A stretch of 64,000 nt of DNA, taken from the NCBI GenBank assembly GCA_020726505.1, contig JAHLEZ010000018.1, forward strand, positions 1,612,001 through 1,676,000. The letters are read 5' to 3'. Each line of letters starts with the position of its first letter. The stretch's first letter is position 1. Positions 35,289 to 48,927 of the stretch are shown here, piece by piece. Below the pieces are notes generated by a model. That model did not search any database and was not told the DNA's origin. It saw nothing but the letters and a program-made list of their open reading frames with translations. This stretch comes from Leptodontidium sp. MPI-SDFR-AT-0119. Taxonomy: Eukaryota; Ascomycota; Leotiomycetes; Helotiales; Leptodontidiaceae. The translations under genes were made by a program, and so were the position numbers.

Positions 35289-35511
35289 TTTTTTTTTTTT
35301 TTTTTTTTTTTTCCTTTTAACGTGCTGTATTAGTTAGAAACTATGTAGCACGGCTAGTCTACTAGCGTGGCTAATTATTATATACAAAATTCAGTTCGAA
35401 TTAGACTGCGACTGTACATTTGGGAACATTCTCCCTATAACTTATAAGAAAATTAAAATCAAAAAAACAAAGGAAATAACTAAATGAAAGTACAAATTAA
35501 GGCCTAATAGC

Positions 35512-38500
35512 CTAATCTTCTTCTTCTTCTTCACTCCCTAGCCTCTCTTGGTGCCATTTCCTTGTACATATACTAGTCTCTTTTAAGAATACTAGTATTT
35601 CTTTAATTCCAATTTGCGTATGTAATAAAACGGGAATAGTAATAGTCCTAATTTCTAAGTTGCTTTTGATACTAGAATAGAGTTTTTTACGCTCTAATTT
35701 ATAGTATTTACAACTAAGTAATAAGTGTTCTGCAGTTTCAATACTACTACATCTACACTTGTTATTAGACGCTAGCCCTAGCTTATATAAGTAGGCTTTT
35801 AAGTATCCATGCCCTAGTTTTAATTGGTAAAAAGAGCTGCTTGTTTCTCTTAGAATACTAGTAGGTAAAAGTAGCTTTTTAGCTATTTTGCATGTATACT
35901 TTTTAGAGTACGTTTTTAGGGTTTGAGAATTGATATTTTGAGTTATATTAGCTCCAATTTCATTCTTCTTTTGACTACTTAGTTTAACTCCTAAATACGC
36001 AAAAGAAGTATTATTAGAATTAATAGACGACATAGTAGCTATTTTAGCTAATTTGTCTGCTTTTTCATTTCCAATTATATCAGAGTGACCTGGGACCCAA
36101 GCTAAAGTTATACTAGCATTTAGACTATTAATAGCCTTAGACGCTAATATAGCTCTAATTTGTTGGCTTTGCCCCGGGTTATCTGAGGGAGTTTTTAGTC
36201 TTAAGAGAGCGGCTTGATTATCTGAAAAGACTGTAAAATTATCCCCTTCTTTCGCCGTACTACTAGCGTATTCTATGGCTTGTGTAATAGCTTCTAGCTC
36301 GCCGTTATATACTAATTCGGCCTCCCCTAAATTACCTATTTTTGTAAATGTAGGTATAAGGGGATATCCTTGTGTATGTGTATAAACAGCTACGCTATAG
36401 CCTACTCCGCACCCTTCAGGAGTCTGAGAGCCGTCTGTATAAATAGAGGTATTCCGACTATTACAAATACTTTGTAAGTATTGTAAGTGAGCCTTAGCTT
36501 CGTCTTCTTTAGACAACTTAGATATTCTAAAAATATAAGGTACTTCTCTTTCCCATGGAGGGAAATAAAAGTGCCTTATTACTTCTAAAGTATTAAAGTC
36601 AATTATATGATATATTGAATGAACTAGGCTTGAAATAGTAGTAATTGACTCAGGTAAAATACCTAGTAAGTCATACTCCTCATTAGCTCTTGTAATAACC
36701 TTTTCAACTTCGAGCCTAATAGGGTGTTTTTTACTAAGTTTTAAGGCGCGGAGAATATAGCGCCGACTTGTATGATTTAGTCTAATATTAGGTGGAGGTA
36801 AAGCTGCTTCAAGCTCTGATGGAATTATAGGTGCTGTTTTAAAGACCCCTAATATTTTCTTAGTAGCTAGGTTTTGTAAAGCTTGAAATGGTCTAATCAT
36901 AGCCTTATTAGGGCAATTGATTTTCCACCATAATATAGAACCATAGTCGGCTACGCTAGTAACACAAGCCATATATAATTGACGAATTGCAAACGGGGAG
37001 AGCCCAATAGTAATATTTGAGAGTCGATTTATACGATAAAACATTTGCTTTGCAAGGGAAACTCTAATTGACCTATGATTCTTAAATTTAAGGTTTGAAT
37101 CAAAATATATTCCTAGCCATTTAACTAGCTTACTAGGAGCTAGTATAGTATTATTTGGAAGTGTAATATTAAGGGTATTCTTACTTCCAAAGAAGTGAAT
37201 AAGCTCTGTTTTTTCAATATCAAAGCTAATAGAATATTCTTCCCCTAATTTGACTAATAAGCTAGCTTCTCTTTCTAAAATACTTATATTTTTTTAAAGC
37301 TTTTAGAAGAGGCTATTAATGCTAAATCATCCATGTATGATATTGGCTTAATATTCTTAGACTTAAATAAGTCTCGAATATATATAAGGAATAAAATAGG
37401 TGAAATAGGGCTCCCTTGAGGGATACCTGTATTTACAATTTGGAATTCCTCTAATTTATTATCAAAGGCAAGTTGTAAAGTACGGTTTTCTAAAAATGAC
37501 GAAATCCACAAAATTAGACTTATCGGTAATTTCAATTGAGTTAAAACCTGAATAAGACGATTCTTGGAAACGTGATCAAAAGCTCCCTTGACGTCAAGGA
37601 ATAGAGTAGTAGTTTTAAGCTTATTTGCCTTATTAATCTCTACTTCTGTTTGTAAAAGTAAAGCTGCGTCAATAGCTGATTTTTTAAGTCTACTACCGAT
37701 TTGACTATCGTGTAATAAAGTAGTTGTTTCAGCTAAGTAACTTAGGCGCTTAGCTAAAATTCTTTCAGAAACCTTACCTAGACAATTAAGTAGTGATATA
37801 ACTCTATATGCCTTAGGTTTAGAATAATCAGGTTTTTTTGGTTTCTTAAGAATAAACCCCGTAGCCTCTTTCCAACACTTAGGGTGGTACCCTTGATTTA
37901 TAAGTATTGAATAAGTTATAAAAAAGACTTCTGGGATAGCTAAATAAGCTTTAATTATAATCTCTTGAGTAATTAAGTCAGGTCCAGGGGTTTTGCCCTT
38001 AATTTTTGAAGTACATGAATCCTTTAGCTCTGCTTTAGATAAAAGAGGCCATTTCCAAGTATTACTACTTATATATGACGTTAAATCAATAGGCGCTGAA
38101 ATAGGAGGTTCTGGAAATAAAGTACTTCTAAAAATATTACACTTTTGTTGGAAAGTCGACTCTAATTCCTTAGTCTCTAAATTATAAAGACTTGGTATAA
38201 GAGAGCTAGTATTGTTTTTGGTATATGACATAGCTTTAAAAATCGACTGGGAATCCTCTTTTTCTAAGAACTTATTCCAATGCTTTCTTTTTTCAACCTT
38301 AATAGTATTAAAATAAAGGTTTTTAGCATTTTTTAGTTCTTGAAAGTAGAGGGTATACCCTGAGGCCTTATTTAGACGGTAATATCTTTGCATTAATTTC
38401 CGTAGTATTTTAAGATCCTCATTCTACTAAGGTTTACTAGCAATTGACTTATAAGATCTAGGAATAGAGTCTTTAGTCGCTTGAATTATATTCCTAGTAA

Positions 38501-39359
38501 ATAGCTCCCCTAGGTCATCAAGCTCTTGATTTGTATACTTAGAATTAGGGTTATAATTAAAGTCCTGAAAATAATTATTAAGACTTTTATTAAACTTTAC
38601 CCAATCTGTTTTCTTTGTATTAAATCGGGGGACCTTTAGGGGGCTAGTACTAATACTACTACAAGTAAATGTAATAGTAAATAGTACCCCAAAGTGATCT
38701 GAACCTAGATCAGGTAATATTTGCCAATCTTCGACTTGGTTTACTATTCCTTGAGTAGCAAATGTAAGGTCTAATACAGAAGGGGCCTCTATATGTGGTC
38801 TATAAAACGTTCCTTCCCCGGGAGTATTTAATAGGCTCAAAGAGTGTTTTTCAATTAAGTCTAATAATACCCCTGTATTACCGCTTTGCGGTGTAATGGG
38901 GTCCCACCACGGGTGATGTATATTAAAATCCCCTAGTAATATCGTTTTATTTGAGAATAAGTCTGGTAATAAACCTATTCTTTGTAGGGTTTTAATACTA
39001 CTAAGGGATTCCGACTCAGGGTGAGTCGCATTATAAACATTAATTAATTGAGTTTTATACTCAACTAAGTCTAAAATAATACAATCAGGGTCTTGTGGTG
39101 AGCTAGGCGCTAGAGTAGTACTAATTGAGTCTAGTACATAAAATAAAGCTCTAGGCCTAAGAGAACCGTAATTCGGGAGCACTTGTTTAAAACTAGGGTG
39201 TAAGACGCTACGAAAGCCGTCAATATTATTACCAATAGTCCAAGGCTCCTGAATTGCTAATATTGATATATTTAGCTCTATAGCCAACTGAAGAACGTGC
39301 TCTGTAGTAGAGAGACTCTTATTCACATTGATTTGTAGTATTTTAAGACCAATTATCAT
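35512..39359 (-). pseudogene. LINE ORF2: endonuclease, reverse transcriptase, RNase H
   Basis: About 1280 codons. 39359-38427 is an APE-type endonuclease (LQINVNKS, IQEPW, GDFNIHHPWWDP, LDLTFAT, SDHFGV). After two adjacent TAG codons (38424-38429, where Trp-Trp is expected) the frame continues into the reverse transcriptase with GKTPGPD, LDVKGAFDHV, GIPQGSPISPILF and YMDDLALIA. A run of seven A near 37295 causes a one-base shift just after the YMDD region; the protein continues to 35512 with the thumb region, RNase H (IYTDGSQTPEGCG, AELVYNGELEAI, WVPGHSDIIGNEKADKLA) and a C-terminal CRCSS...H...C zinc knuckle. It would nick DNA and copy the RNA in place. It overlaps ORF1 by 17 nt. Confidence 0.85.
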
Positions 39360-40932
39360 TAACTGTGATTGGTTCGTCTACTATAATAGGCCTATTAGTA
39401 CTACTAATATTATTTGCTTTATTTTTTATTGCTAAGTATACCTCACATAGCTTGGAATCAGCCGTATGAGTAATACTATTGCAATTTGCGCATCTTATAC
39501 TTAAGTGTAAGCACCTAGTATTTGATTTACAAGTATTACAACTATGTTGTCTGCTTGTATGGTTTTCTGCGCATAAAATACACTTCTTATTCCTTTTACA
39601 AAGGCTTTCAGAGTGCCCAAAACCAGCGCATCTAGTACATTGAGAAGTACTAGGAGTAGTTATGTATTTTACTACTTTAGCTGAAATACCCGCAATATAA
39701 AGCCTATTTGATATAGCTCTTTTTGCTTGCTCTTGGCTTGGGAAAGCTACTACAATAGTACCTGTTTGTACTAGGCCTGAGTCGCGTTTTTCTTTAGGAG
39801 TAGTCCAAAAGGATTTTCCTACGGGAGTAAAACCTTTATTAAAGGTTTGAATCTCTTCAGCGACTAGCTTAGAGTTTAATCCCTCTTCTGTATTAAACTC
39901 CCTAATAGGGATACCATAAATAGCAACCTTGTACTATGGCTCTCCTCTCTGAATTAAAATCAAATCGGGAAGCACCCCCTTAATAATTGACTCGTTTAAA
40001 ATCAAGAACTCAACATCAAAATCAGGGGTAGTAGTAACTACTAAATTACCCCTTAAAGAAAGGGAAACAGAAGAAACAACTAGTCCTTGTATTCCCTTCT
40101 TATTAAAAGCAGAATTAAGCAAATTGCGCGTAGTAATAGAAGAGAAGGTGTTTGCTTGGACATTCCGTGCCTGTAAGAGGGTGCATCTCTTAGTAAGAGC
40201 AAACTTACCTTTGCCCTTATCGGTAGGGTTCCTAGGGCTACCCGGAGCCCTAGCCCTATTCCCCTTAGCACCGCTATTACTAGTACTACTAGTTGCTATG
40301 CTGTTGACCTGAGTTGTTGTTGGTTGTTGTAAGTGAGCTTTCTCGGCTATTTTGGCCCAAGTAGTTGACTTAGTAGCTTGTGTTTCGATTTTCTTTGTTG
40401 CTCTCTCTAAGTTAGCTACTTGAGAAGCTAGAATAGAAGTTGTATTCTTGATTCTATTGTGTTCTGTGTATTCCCTGAATATTTCAAGTAAATCAAGTAG
40501 TTTCCCTTGCTCGTCCCGTGACTTAGTAGCTGAGTATGCTCTTACTAGCAGGTCTCTGGCTTCAAGAACTAGCTTTTGGCTAGTATTACCGGTTTGACTA
40601 CTTTGGAAGTAGGTTTGGTTTTGGTGATATTTTCCATTAAAGTCTGTATTGATTCTTGGCGTCTTGTTGATGTGTTGGTTATTGGTGGGGTTGTTTGATG
40701 GTCCGCGCTTTACAGGGGCCAGTTGAGCCGCACTAGTCGATAAGAGCCGAATAGGGGTATTTTGCCCCCGGGAGTTGGAAATAGAGCCCCCTAGGTCTCT
40801 AGGGGCTCTAGGAGTAGTCTCGGTCGATTCTACTACTCTTGATAGCCTAGTAGGAAGCTCTCCTAGGTCTCTAGGCGTTGGCGTAGGTGTGGGGGGCTCT
40901 GAGGAGTCGAAGGGGTCGAATAGGGGCTCCAT
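39343..40932 (-). pseudogene. LINE ORF1: RNA-binding gag-like protein
   Basis: 530 codons with one in-frame TAG at 39934-39936 (a Trp or Gln site). The N-terminal half is Pro/Thr/Asn-rich and low complexity, then a short coiled coil (~residues 140-200). The C-terminal part has three Cys-His knuckles (CTRCAGFGHSESLC, CILCAENHTSRQHSC, CANCNSITHTADSKLC), the usual nucleic-acid-binding end of Tad/I-type ORF1 proteins. Its stop codon lies 17 nt inside ORF2 in another frame, so ORF2 would be read by reinitiation or a similar mechanism. Confidence 0.8.
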
Positions 40933-41070
40933 AGCTCCCGGCTATTACAGCGGTAATATACCACTGCAAGGCCTAGGGGCAAGGAGATCGGTTGGTTAGG
41001 AGGTAGTTTATAAGATGGAAACAGGTGTGGTTCAAAGGCAGGGGGGTCAAGAGTCCCGAAAAAGTGTGTG

Positions 41071-41083
41071 TTCGCAAGCCAAT
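41071..41083. repeat. Right target-site duplication of the LINE
   Basis: TTCGCAAGCCAAT, same as 35276-35288; marks the 5' end of the element. Confidence 0.85.
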
Positions 41084-41473
41084 AGTCAAGTACACTAATC
41101 AAGAAATTCTCACAGAAATCCTAAGACTTCTCAATTTACTTAAAGATCCAACCTATAGAAACTCCATCGTTATCCTATATATAATACCGTATGTTACAAG
41201 TCCGCTTCTAGCAACTGGTAGCAAGAAGATATAAAGATTAGCCACAGGTGATTCATGAGGGGAGCAGTTACTTAGCCCTATTGGGTAAGTTTGTAGAGAT
41301 TCCTCAGGATAGCATATTTAAGCTAGAGTATAGCGTTCGGGCGGCTCAAACTGCGATATTTAATATAATACGATTACTAAGGCAGCCGATAGGAATCCAC
41401 AAAGGAGATCAAAATCTCAAGACTATGGCACAGGCTCTGAAGGCGCTGTTGTCATAGTTCCTTTGATAACTAC
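41084..41473 (+). other. Unrecognised ORF fragments between LINE and gypsy element
   Basis: Two plus frames, one open to 41234 (...YRNSIVILYIIPYVTSPLLATGSKK) and one at 41248-41457 (...FKLEYSVRAAQTAIFNIIRLLRQPIGIHKGDQNL), look coding-like but lie in different frames. They may be the tail of a host gene broken by decay and by the two insertions. No family recognised. Confidence 0.3.
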
Positions 41474-41720
41474 TGTGACGCTTGCCCTAGAAAGACGGCA
41501 GTCACGTGTAACTGACGCCTCACATATTAACACAGGACATATGACGATATTAAGCATCAACTTAGAATCTATAATTACAGAGGAAAGAAGGTAAGGAAAG
41601 AAGAAGTCTATATATAAGAGGTCGGTATACCTAGTACTATAGTAATCTCAGTACGTCCCGATTGGGCAATACTAAGTGGAGCCGGTGGAAATAAGGCTCT
41701 AGGCAGCGACAGTCGTCACA
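41474..41720 (-). repeat. 3' LTR of the gypsy element (left copy)
   Basis: 247 bp, TGTGACGCTTGCCCTAGAAA to GACAGTCGTCACA. It differs from the right copy by 13 substitutions, all transitions, and no indel. Confidence 0.9.
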
Positions 41721-44700
41721 CTACCCCCCCCTTCGGAAAAAGCTCGTCCTCGAGCGTTAGTTTATCTCCTTGTTACTATCGAGGTCGTCGTAGTCGTTAA
41801 TACTATCTTCTTATACTTTGATCTATTTAGGTAGGTTAATAGGGGGTCTTATTTACTTAGGGTAATTAAGGTGGAAATCCCTGACTTTATACAGAGTGTA
41901 CTTGAGGTTAAAGGCATCGTACTAGTTTAAGTTAACGTCTTAATTGAGTTAAGTGACATAATAAAACAGAGTCTTGCCCTTCTTACGGCAAGTAAACACT
42001 TTTTCTAGTTCTTACTCGTCGTCGCCTATAATATTAATTAGTGAGGGGGCATCTTATACTTAGTCTAGTAAGGGGTCGTTAGGGTCTCGGCGAAGCTTAC
42101 TAGCCGGAAAGACGTTATAAACCTTTATACTCGCTAGTAACTTCAGGCGGTATAAGTGTCTTACCTTCTCGAGTACTCTAAATAGTCTATTAGTTAGTAT
42201 ATCTAACTTCTTAAATAGACAGAGTGTCTTAAAGTAGCGTATGTCGAGTTAGACTAGGCTGTCTTTATTAAAGTCGATATTGCGGCGAGAGGCGTTATAG
42301 AACCTAGCTATCTTGGCTTAGGCTACAGTGAGGTTCGACTAAGCTATGTCTTATGCTTTCTTATAGCGTTAAGTATAATTAATGGCTTATTAAGTGTTTA
42401 ATTTATTAGCGGGAGTAATTAAGTCTAATAAGTTTAATTTTCTAGTCTTAATCTGTGCGTAGTACGTATTTATAAACTACCTCAAATAGAAAGAGTCCCC
42501 CTAAGAAATCGTGTAGGAGGGACATTTAAGCGTAGTCTATAATAAGGAGGTACTTTAATTAATTGTCTTAATAGTACGTAACGAAAGGTTAAAGTCGTTT
42601 CTATAAGTATTAATTATATACTTCGGTCTAACTGTTTGTCTGTGAGTAGTCAGTAGCAGACAGTTGTCTCGTAGTTCCGAGGATCTTACTAAGGGCAGTC
42701 CAAAACTTAAAGACAAACTAGGGGCCTTTATTAAAAGTAATAGTCAAGGGAGCGCTAAAGTAATAATATATATAATATATATATATAATAGCTAACTTCT
42801 AAGCATTTGTCGTCTTCTAGTAAGGGATACTAATAACTTGTTTACTAAATCTATTAATAAAGACAAGGACGTTATCGAATCTATACTTGTCTTTAATAAA
42901 GGAGTAGTAGTCTATAGTAATATATTCTTATAATCTAAACAGAACAAGGAGAGGATAAAGGAATCTAGGCTTTTTATCCTAAGGAACTTAAATTCGTCGA
43001 TATATATAATAATTACGGCAGTATTACTGAATTATAGACGTGATTTTATATTACTAGTACTAAGAAGAGAGTATTTAGATCGTCTTCTTAGCACTAGGGT
43101 ACGCTGTGGTGACTCAATCATGGACCTCTTATATAAGAAGGGTTTAGAGGTGATCGACATCAGGGACTAAGAGGCGGCCGTCGTTAAGCAAGAGGTCACC
43201 CTCTAGGCTGAGTTTACTTAGAGAGTCTAATATAGCTTGTTTACGTAGAGCTTATAAGGAAGGAGTAGTGCGGTTAACCTTTAAGATTTACTATACGACG
43301 GAGAATATTAGTGTGAAGGCAGCGAGTTTAACGTCGGCTATTAACGTATCGGCGTTGTCAGGCGGCCGCAACTCTATAAATAGTAAGTTAAAGTTAATTT
43401 AGTCTTGGCGTAAGAGTTATTAAAGGCGTTAAGTCTTCTTTATAAAGTTTTATTAATCTAACTCGTTTAACTTACAGGAAAGTGCGTCTATTAGAGAGTT
43501 ATAGATTTTAAGGCAGTACGTAATTATGAAATTATAGTCCGCTAAGAGCTCTACTTATTGTACTTACTTAGTATTTAATTACTTAAAGGTTATAAAGTAT
43601 TCTAAGGCCTTATAATTTATTATAATATAGACTTAGTAGGGGGCTCCTATTAACTTAGTACGCTAATGCCTAAAGGATCTAATAATAGTTAGTATCTCTT
43701 TATCGTGTACTATATAGTTGAGCTTAGTAAGTAATATAGTCTTTAAAAAGAAAATAACGGGGAACTAATTGTCGCTGTGTTATTAAGAAAGGACTTTAAC
43801 TATAATATTATTATTAATATCTGTCTTTAGGAGGTAAAGTAAATCCTGTTAATAGTGTCTCAAGAGAGGTATAGACGTAAAAGTATATTTTAAGAAGTCA
43901 AAGGCGTCTTCGCACTTTATAATAAAGCAGAAAAGAACATTATTCTTAATTAACTAAATAAGAGGTTTTACTATAATACTATAGTCGTAAATAAATCTCT
44001 AGTAAAAGTTACAAAAATTAAGGAAGGACTATATACCTTTAATAAAGTTAAGGTAAGTTTACTTACAAATAATAAAGACCTTCTTAAGATTAACTTCTAA
44101 ACTAGAAGTTAATATAATAAATCTTAAGTATTTAATTTGTGTTACTCTAAACTTACACTTCTTTAAGTTAACTTATAACCTAACGTTATTAAGGCGTTAA
44201 AGTACCTTTTTAACGTAGAGTTAGTGTTATAAGGGGTCCTTAGAGTATATAAAAATGTCGTCTAAGTACGTTATATAGAAATCATTAAGGTAATCGAAGA
44301 GAATATTGTTTATATAGCGTTAGTAAGTAGTAGGGCTATTAGTCAGGCCAAATAGAAGAACTTTGCACTTATATACGCCGTATCTTGTGCGGAAGGTAGT
44401 GTACTCTTTTAATACTAGGTCTATTTAGATTTAGTAAAAGGCTTAATGAATATCTAATTTAGTAAAGATATAAGTATTAATTATACGAGCTAGAGTCTTA
44501 TTAATTAGAAGTAAAAGGTATTAGTCCTTCTGGGTAAGGGAATTTAGCACCCGAAAATTAATATATAACCGCAAGGAGTTATTCGGCTTCTTAATAAAGA
44601 GAATAAGGGCCGCGAATAGTACTTGAGACAGCTTAATAAATCCTTTGTCTAAGTTATCTATAATATATTCTTTAATAGTCTTAAGTTCTTTAGTTAATAT

Positions 44701-47700
44701 CTTATATAATAGCGAATACTTAAGTGCTTTCTCACCCTCTTCTTTTAGTTCAATTTTGTAATTATACGAGCGGTAAGGGGGGAGAATATTACTTTCTGCC
44801 TTAGAAAATACGTAAGTCTAATTAGCGTATTCTAAGGGAATCATTAGCTTAGCGTCTAGCTCTTAAATAGAGAGTATAAACTACATAACTAACTGGCGAC
44901 GGTAAGTGAGTTCGACAGTTAAGGCTAATATAGTAGCGGCTTTCTCTCGCTCTTAGTTTCTTTAATTAATTAAGGTATTGACTTCTTATAAAGTTACTAC
45001 GAATATCTTATCTCTAGACTTCCGTTTTATTAATATATAAAACACTATAGCGCTAATTGAGAAGATCTTAATAATTAGACGTCGACGAGCTTTCTTACGT
45101 CGCTTTATAATTAGTAACTTATCTCGTAGTTAAAGAAAAGAAGTTAAGGAAAGAGGAACTTTTGTAGTCAAGTCGTATACGAGAAAAAGTTACGTTTATA
45201 TCTTTTAAAGTGAATTAGCGTAGTCCTTAGTATGTGTTCTACGCGTGGAAGAAGTGAATTAGGGGGAGTCAGTCTAGTCTCGAGGATATAAGAGCTCGGC
45301 GGTTCCGCTCTCTAGCTTAGTAACTTTTATTTAGGCTAGTTTAGTTAAGATATATGTGTTATTTAGTCGTAAGGACTGTTATATATATTGACTAAGCTAG
45401 TTATTTAATATACTTCTTAGCTAAAGTAAAGGACCGTTAGTAATAAAGTACGCGCGCTTTTTAGGCTTTATCGTATATCGCATTTGTTAATACGAGAGCT
45501 CTGCGGTATATAAAGTATTAATAATAAAGGTAAGTTTAATAATAGTACTAATATCAGGGATTAATTAGGGGCGATACTATACACTTAAAAGGCGTGGATC
45601 TAAGTATTTCTGACTCTTAGAGATTAATATAGAATTCATTATTAGTGTAGCTTCTTTAATTAATATAGTGGCGCGGCCACTTCTAGAGGCTACTATATAT
45701 TTCGAAACGAAGTATTTATTAAAAGGTATAATAAGAGAAGAAAGTAAGGAATACGTAAGGGGTTTTATACTTAAAATAAAAAGGAAAGAAGAAGTAAACA
45801 AAGTGCTAAGTATTAAAGAGACAAGGGGGTGAATTTCTTTTATTAGCGCCGTGGGCTCGATTCTAGGGGGGTATAAATTCTCGACTTTATACTTCTAGTA
45901 CAACTATAGCGGATTTCCTTGATCTTTCTTTTTACGACTTATAATAGTTTTATAATTAGAGATTAATTATAAGTGTAAGCTTAATAACTATATATCCGTA
46001 GAATTAATATCTTTAATATCTAATATAATTCGACTATACTACGCGGGATGTTAGGTTTAATTTTCTATTAATATAATCGCTGGTTTTTTAGACTTAGTAA
46101 TAGTCGAGGGATTAATAGTAATAAGTTTTAAGGTTATTAAGAAAGTAAGGGAGTAACTAGCGTATATATCGAAATTTGACTTAGCGCGCCGGCTAGAATT
46201 AGCTATAAAATCAGAGCGTAACTTAAGATTTAAGGAAGGGGTAATTACTTGACTTCTTCTTATAAACTTTCTAGTGAACTTTATTAATTATAGTTAGCTT
46301 AAGAAAGAAGCTAAGTCTAAGGTATTTATACTTGGCGCGGGAAGTAAGTGCGAGTCGACTGTCGAAGTCGACTCCGTAAATTAAGTATTATAGTAGTTCT
46401 AAAATTCACGTAACTTAGCGTCTTTACACTCGGCGTCGCGTTAATAGCGTTAGTAAATCTTATATACACGTAAGTCTCGGACCTTAATTAGTTTATTATA
46501 ACTTACTATTAAGGGGTGGTCTAATGGCTAAATAAGCCGTCGTTTAATAGTATTTAAGAGTATTTCGTAATACTTTAGTTATAACCTTTTAATAATTACT
46601 TTATAATTTCTTAAGTAAGTAATTAAGAAAGGAGTAAATAATTATAAACACTTATCGACTATTAAATTTAACGTAGTATAGTGGCTAATAGTCTAGTCAG
46701 TTCGACTATTAAATCCTTTAATAGGGACAAGTAAAGGTAGTAAGTAAATTAAAGGTTTCAAGGAAAAAGAAAGAGACTTTAAAAGAGAGTAATTAATAAA
46801 ATAATAACTATTAACTCCGGAATTAAGAAGTGCAGGCAGCTTATACGTAAGTCTATTCTTAGAGAGAGCGATACGAGTAGTAAGTACTAGTCCGCTAAGA
46901 AGCTTCGTAAGGTTAAGATATTGTGTATCTCGTACTATACTTAAGAAAGAGCCTTTTTTTAGGTTAAGTCTTTTACTTGTGAAGTAAGTTCTTTTACTAG
47001 TAAGTTATTGTCGTCTATAGCTTAGCTATTAAACATAAGACCGCCGTTATTAGCGCTTACTTTTATCTCGTTAACACGGGAGGCATAACCACGACTAAGG
47101 GGCCGTTAGGCGAAATACTGTAAGGTATTCGTTAGTATTTAAGCACGAGGTATATCGGCTTATATAAAGATTTATTAACCTAGGGGCTAACTAGTCTCTC
47201 GTCTCTAGGACGAAGAAGTAGTAGAAGCTTGGAGTGATTTTCCTGTAGTCCCTAAGGAGATATTAACTTAAGACCGGGGGTAGGAATTTATACTTATTAC
47301 TGAGGGGCTAGAGCGACTAACGTAAATAGTATTCTCCACGATCTGTCCTTAGTCCTCAGCTTAGACTACTTTTATATACTCTTTTAGAGTTTTAGCTCTT
47401 TAATACTTATAAAACAGTTACTTGTATAAGCGGGATAAGAGCTTGTCCTGTAAGTCTATTTTAAGGATTAACTTATTAGTTATACCGCCTTAACTAGTAA
47501 GAATTCTAAACTATTAATAGAAGTCTTAAAAGGTTTATCTTACGGCTTTTATTTTTAACACAAAGTAGAGGTTACACGCTATTTATTACTTATAAGGGTT
47601 AGTTAAGAATTTGACTACTTAGTTAATTAAGTTAAGCGTATCCGCTAGGTTTCTGTCTTTATTAAGCGTCGGGGACAAGAAGGAGGGTTTTAAGAACGTG

Positions 47701-48675
47701 CGAGCTATTCCTTTTATTTATATAAGTAACTAGTCCTTCTAGTAGTCGTCGTCGACGAAGTATTCGTCGTACTGGCGTAAAGCGTTCTAGACCTAGACTT
47801 CCTATAGACGTGGACTATAGTTAATATTGTCCGAAAGCTTATTGTTTAAGTTAGGGATCTTCTCGATTTGGGAGGCTATAAATATCTAAGACAACTTAAG
47901 GAAAGAGGGGGAACGACGACGTAGAATACGAGGAGGTCAGTAGCTATTATTACTATTGTCATTTAATAGTTTATTAAGATCAGGAATACTCTATACCTTA
48001 CCTTTGCCTTTGTCTAGCTTAAGGGCAGGAGTTTTCTTAATTAAGGGATAAAGGGGTATATCTCCTTCTTAGAAAGTTATAGATCTTAGGGCGGGTCTAC
48101 GTAATAAAGGCTCGTCGGTCGTCTATCGCTATTATTAAAGAGACAACTTTAATTACTAGTTCTTTATACGACTCTCCGCGAGTTACTCTTTTAAGATGTA
48201 AAGTCGGCTTTCTTATAGTGTCTCTCTTATATATGTCCTTATAAGCTTTGTACTACTCCTTAGCGTATTAGTAGAAGTATTAACTATAAGATTATTAGTA
48301 TTAAGAGAGTCAAGTAAGGGGACAAAAGAAGAAGTAAACGATATATTAGCGTCGTTTATAGCGGGTCGCTTTATTAGAGGAGGGACGACTTTCGGTTTGA
48401 CTTAGCGAGTTAGAGGGAGAAGTCCGGCGAAGAGAGGGTTTCGGCTTTGTCGTGTAAAGGCAGAAGTCGGGGAGGAGAATAAGGGTAATAGTAGCGAAGT
48501 AGATATTGACTTCGCTGTTAGTAGGGGTTTTAATGCTGCTATTCGTTAAGCTATAAAGCTTAGTATAAGCCTTTCTTGTATTTGAGCTTCTGGGTCGTAA
48601 CCACTCACAGGAGAATTAGGGGCGGGGGATATTTACTGTCTTCCTAGACGTAGAGAAAAGAGGAGTTGTAGATAA

Positions 48676-48922
48676 TGTGACGCTTGCCCTAGAAAGACGG
48701 CAGTCACGTGTAACTGACGCCTCACATATTAACACAGGACATATGACGATACTAAGCATCAACTTAAAATCTATAACTATAAAGGAAAGAAGGTAAGGAA
48801 AGAAGAAGTCTATATATAAGAGGTCGGTATGCCTAACACTATAGTAATCTCGGTACGTCCCGATCGGGCAATATTAAGTGGAGCCGGTGGAAATGAGGCT
48901 CTGGGCAGCGACAGTCGTCACA
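48676..48922 (-). repeat. 5' LTR of the gypsy element (right copy)
   Basis: 247 bp, same ends as the left copy; followed by the ACTAC duplication. Confidence 0.9.
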
Positions 48923-48927
48923 ACTAC

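Larger units (their letters stand above)
35289..41070 (-). mobile_element. Tad-like non-LTR retrotransposon (LINE), nearly intact
   Basis: About 5.78 kb on the minus strand: 5' UTR 41070-40933, ORF1 40932-39343, ORF2 39359-35512, 3' UTR to 35313, and a poly(A) tail of about 24 nt (T-run 35288-35312). It is bounded by a 12-13 bp duplication of the target. Visible lesions are one TAG in ORF1, a TAG-TAG pair and one homopolymer frameshift in ORF2. It is far less AT-biased than its surroundings, so it arrived after most of the RIP-like decay. Confidence 0.9.
41474..48922 (-). mobile_element. Ty3/gypsy chromodomain retrotransposon, full length, RIP-damaged
   Basis: 7.45 kb between two 247-bp LTRs, flanked by ACTAC at 41469-41473 and 48923-48927. 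It is read on the minus strand: a purine run (GAAGGGGGGGGTAG in minus) lies directly inside the left LTR, as a polypurine tract should. Reverse transcriptase is recognisable around 44650-44000 (IKKPNNSLRLYINFRVLN, YLDDIFIYSE), integrase around 42740-42600 (FVFKFWTALSKILGTTRQLS), and a C-terminal chromodomain-like segment around 42030-41830 (NIIGDDE-x-ELEKVFTCRKKGKTL, KVRDFHLNYPK). Gag should lie at about 48600-46400 by position. All frames are full of TAG/TAA stops. Confidence 0.85.
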
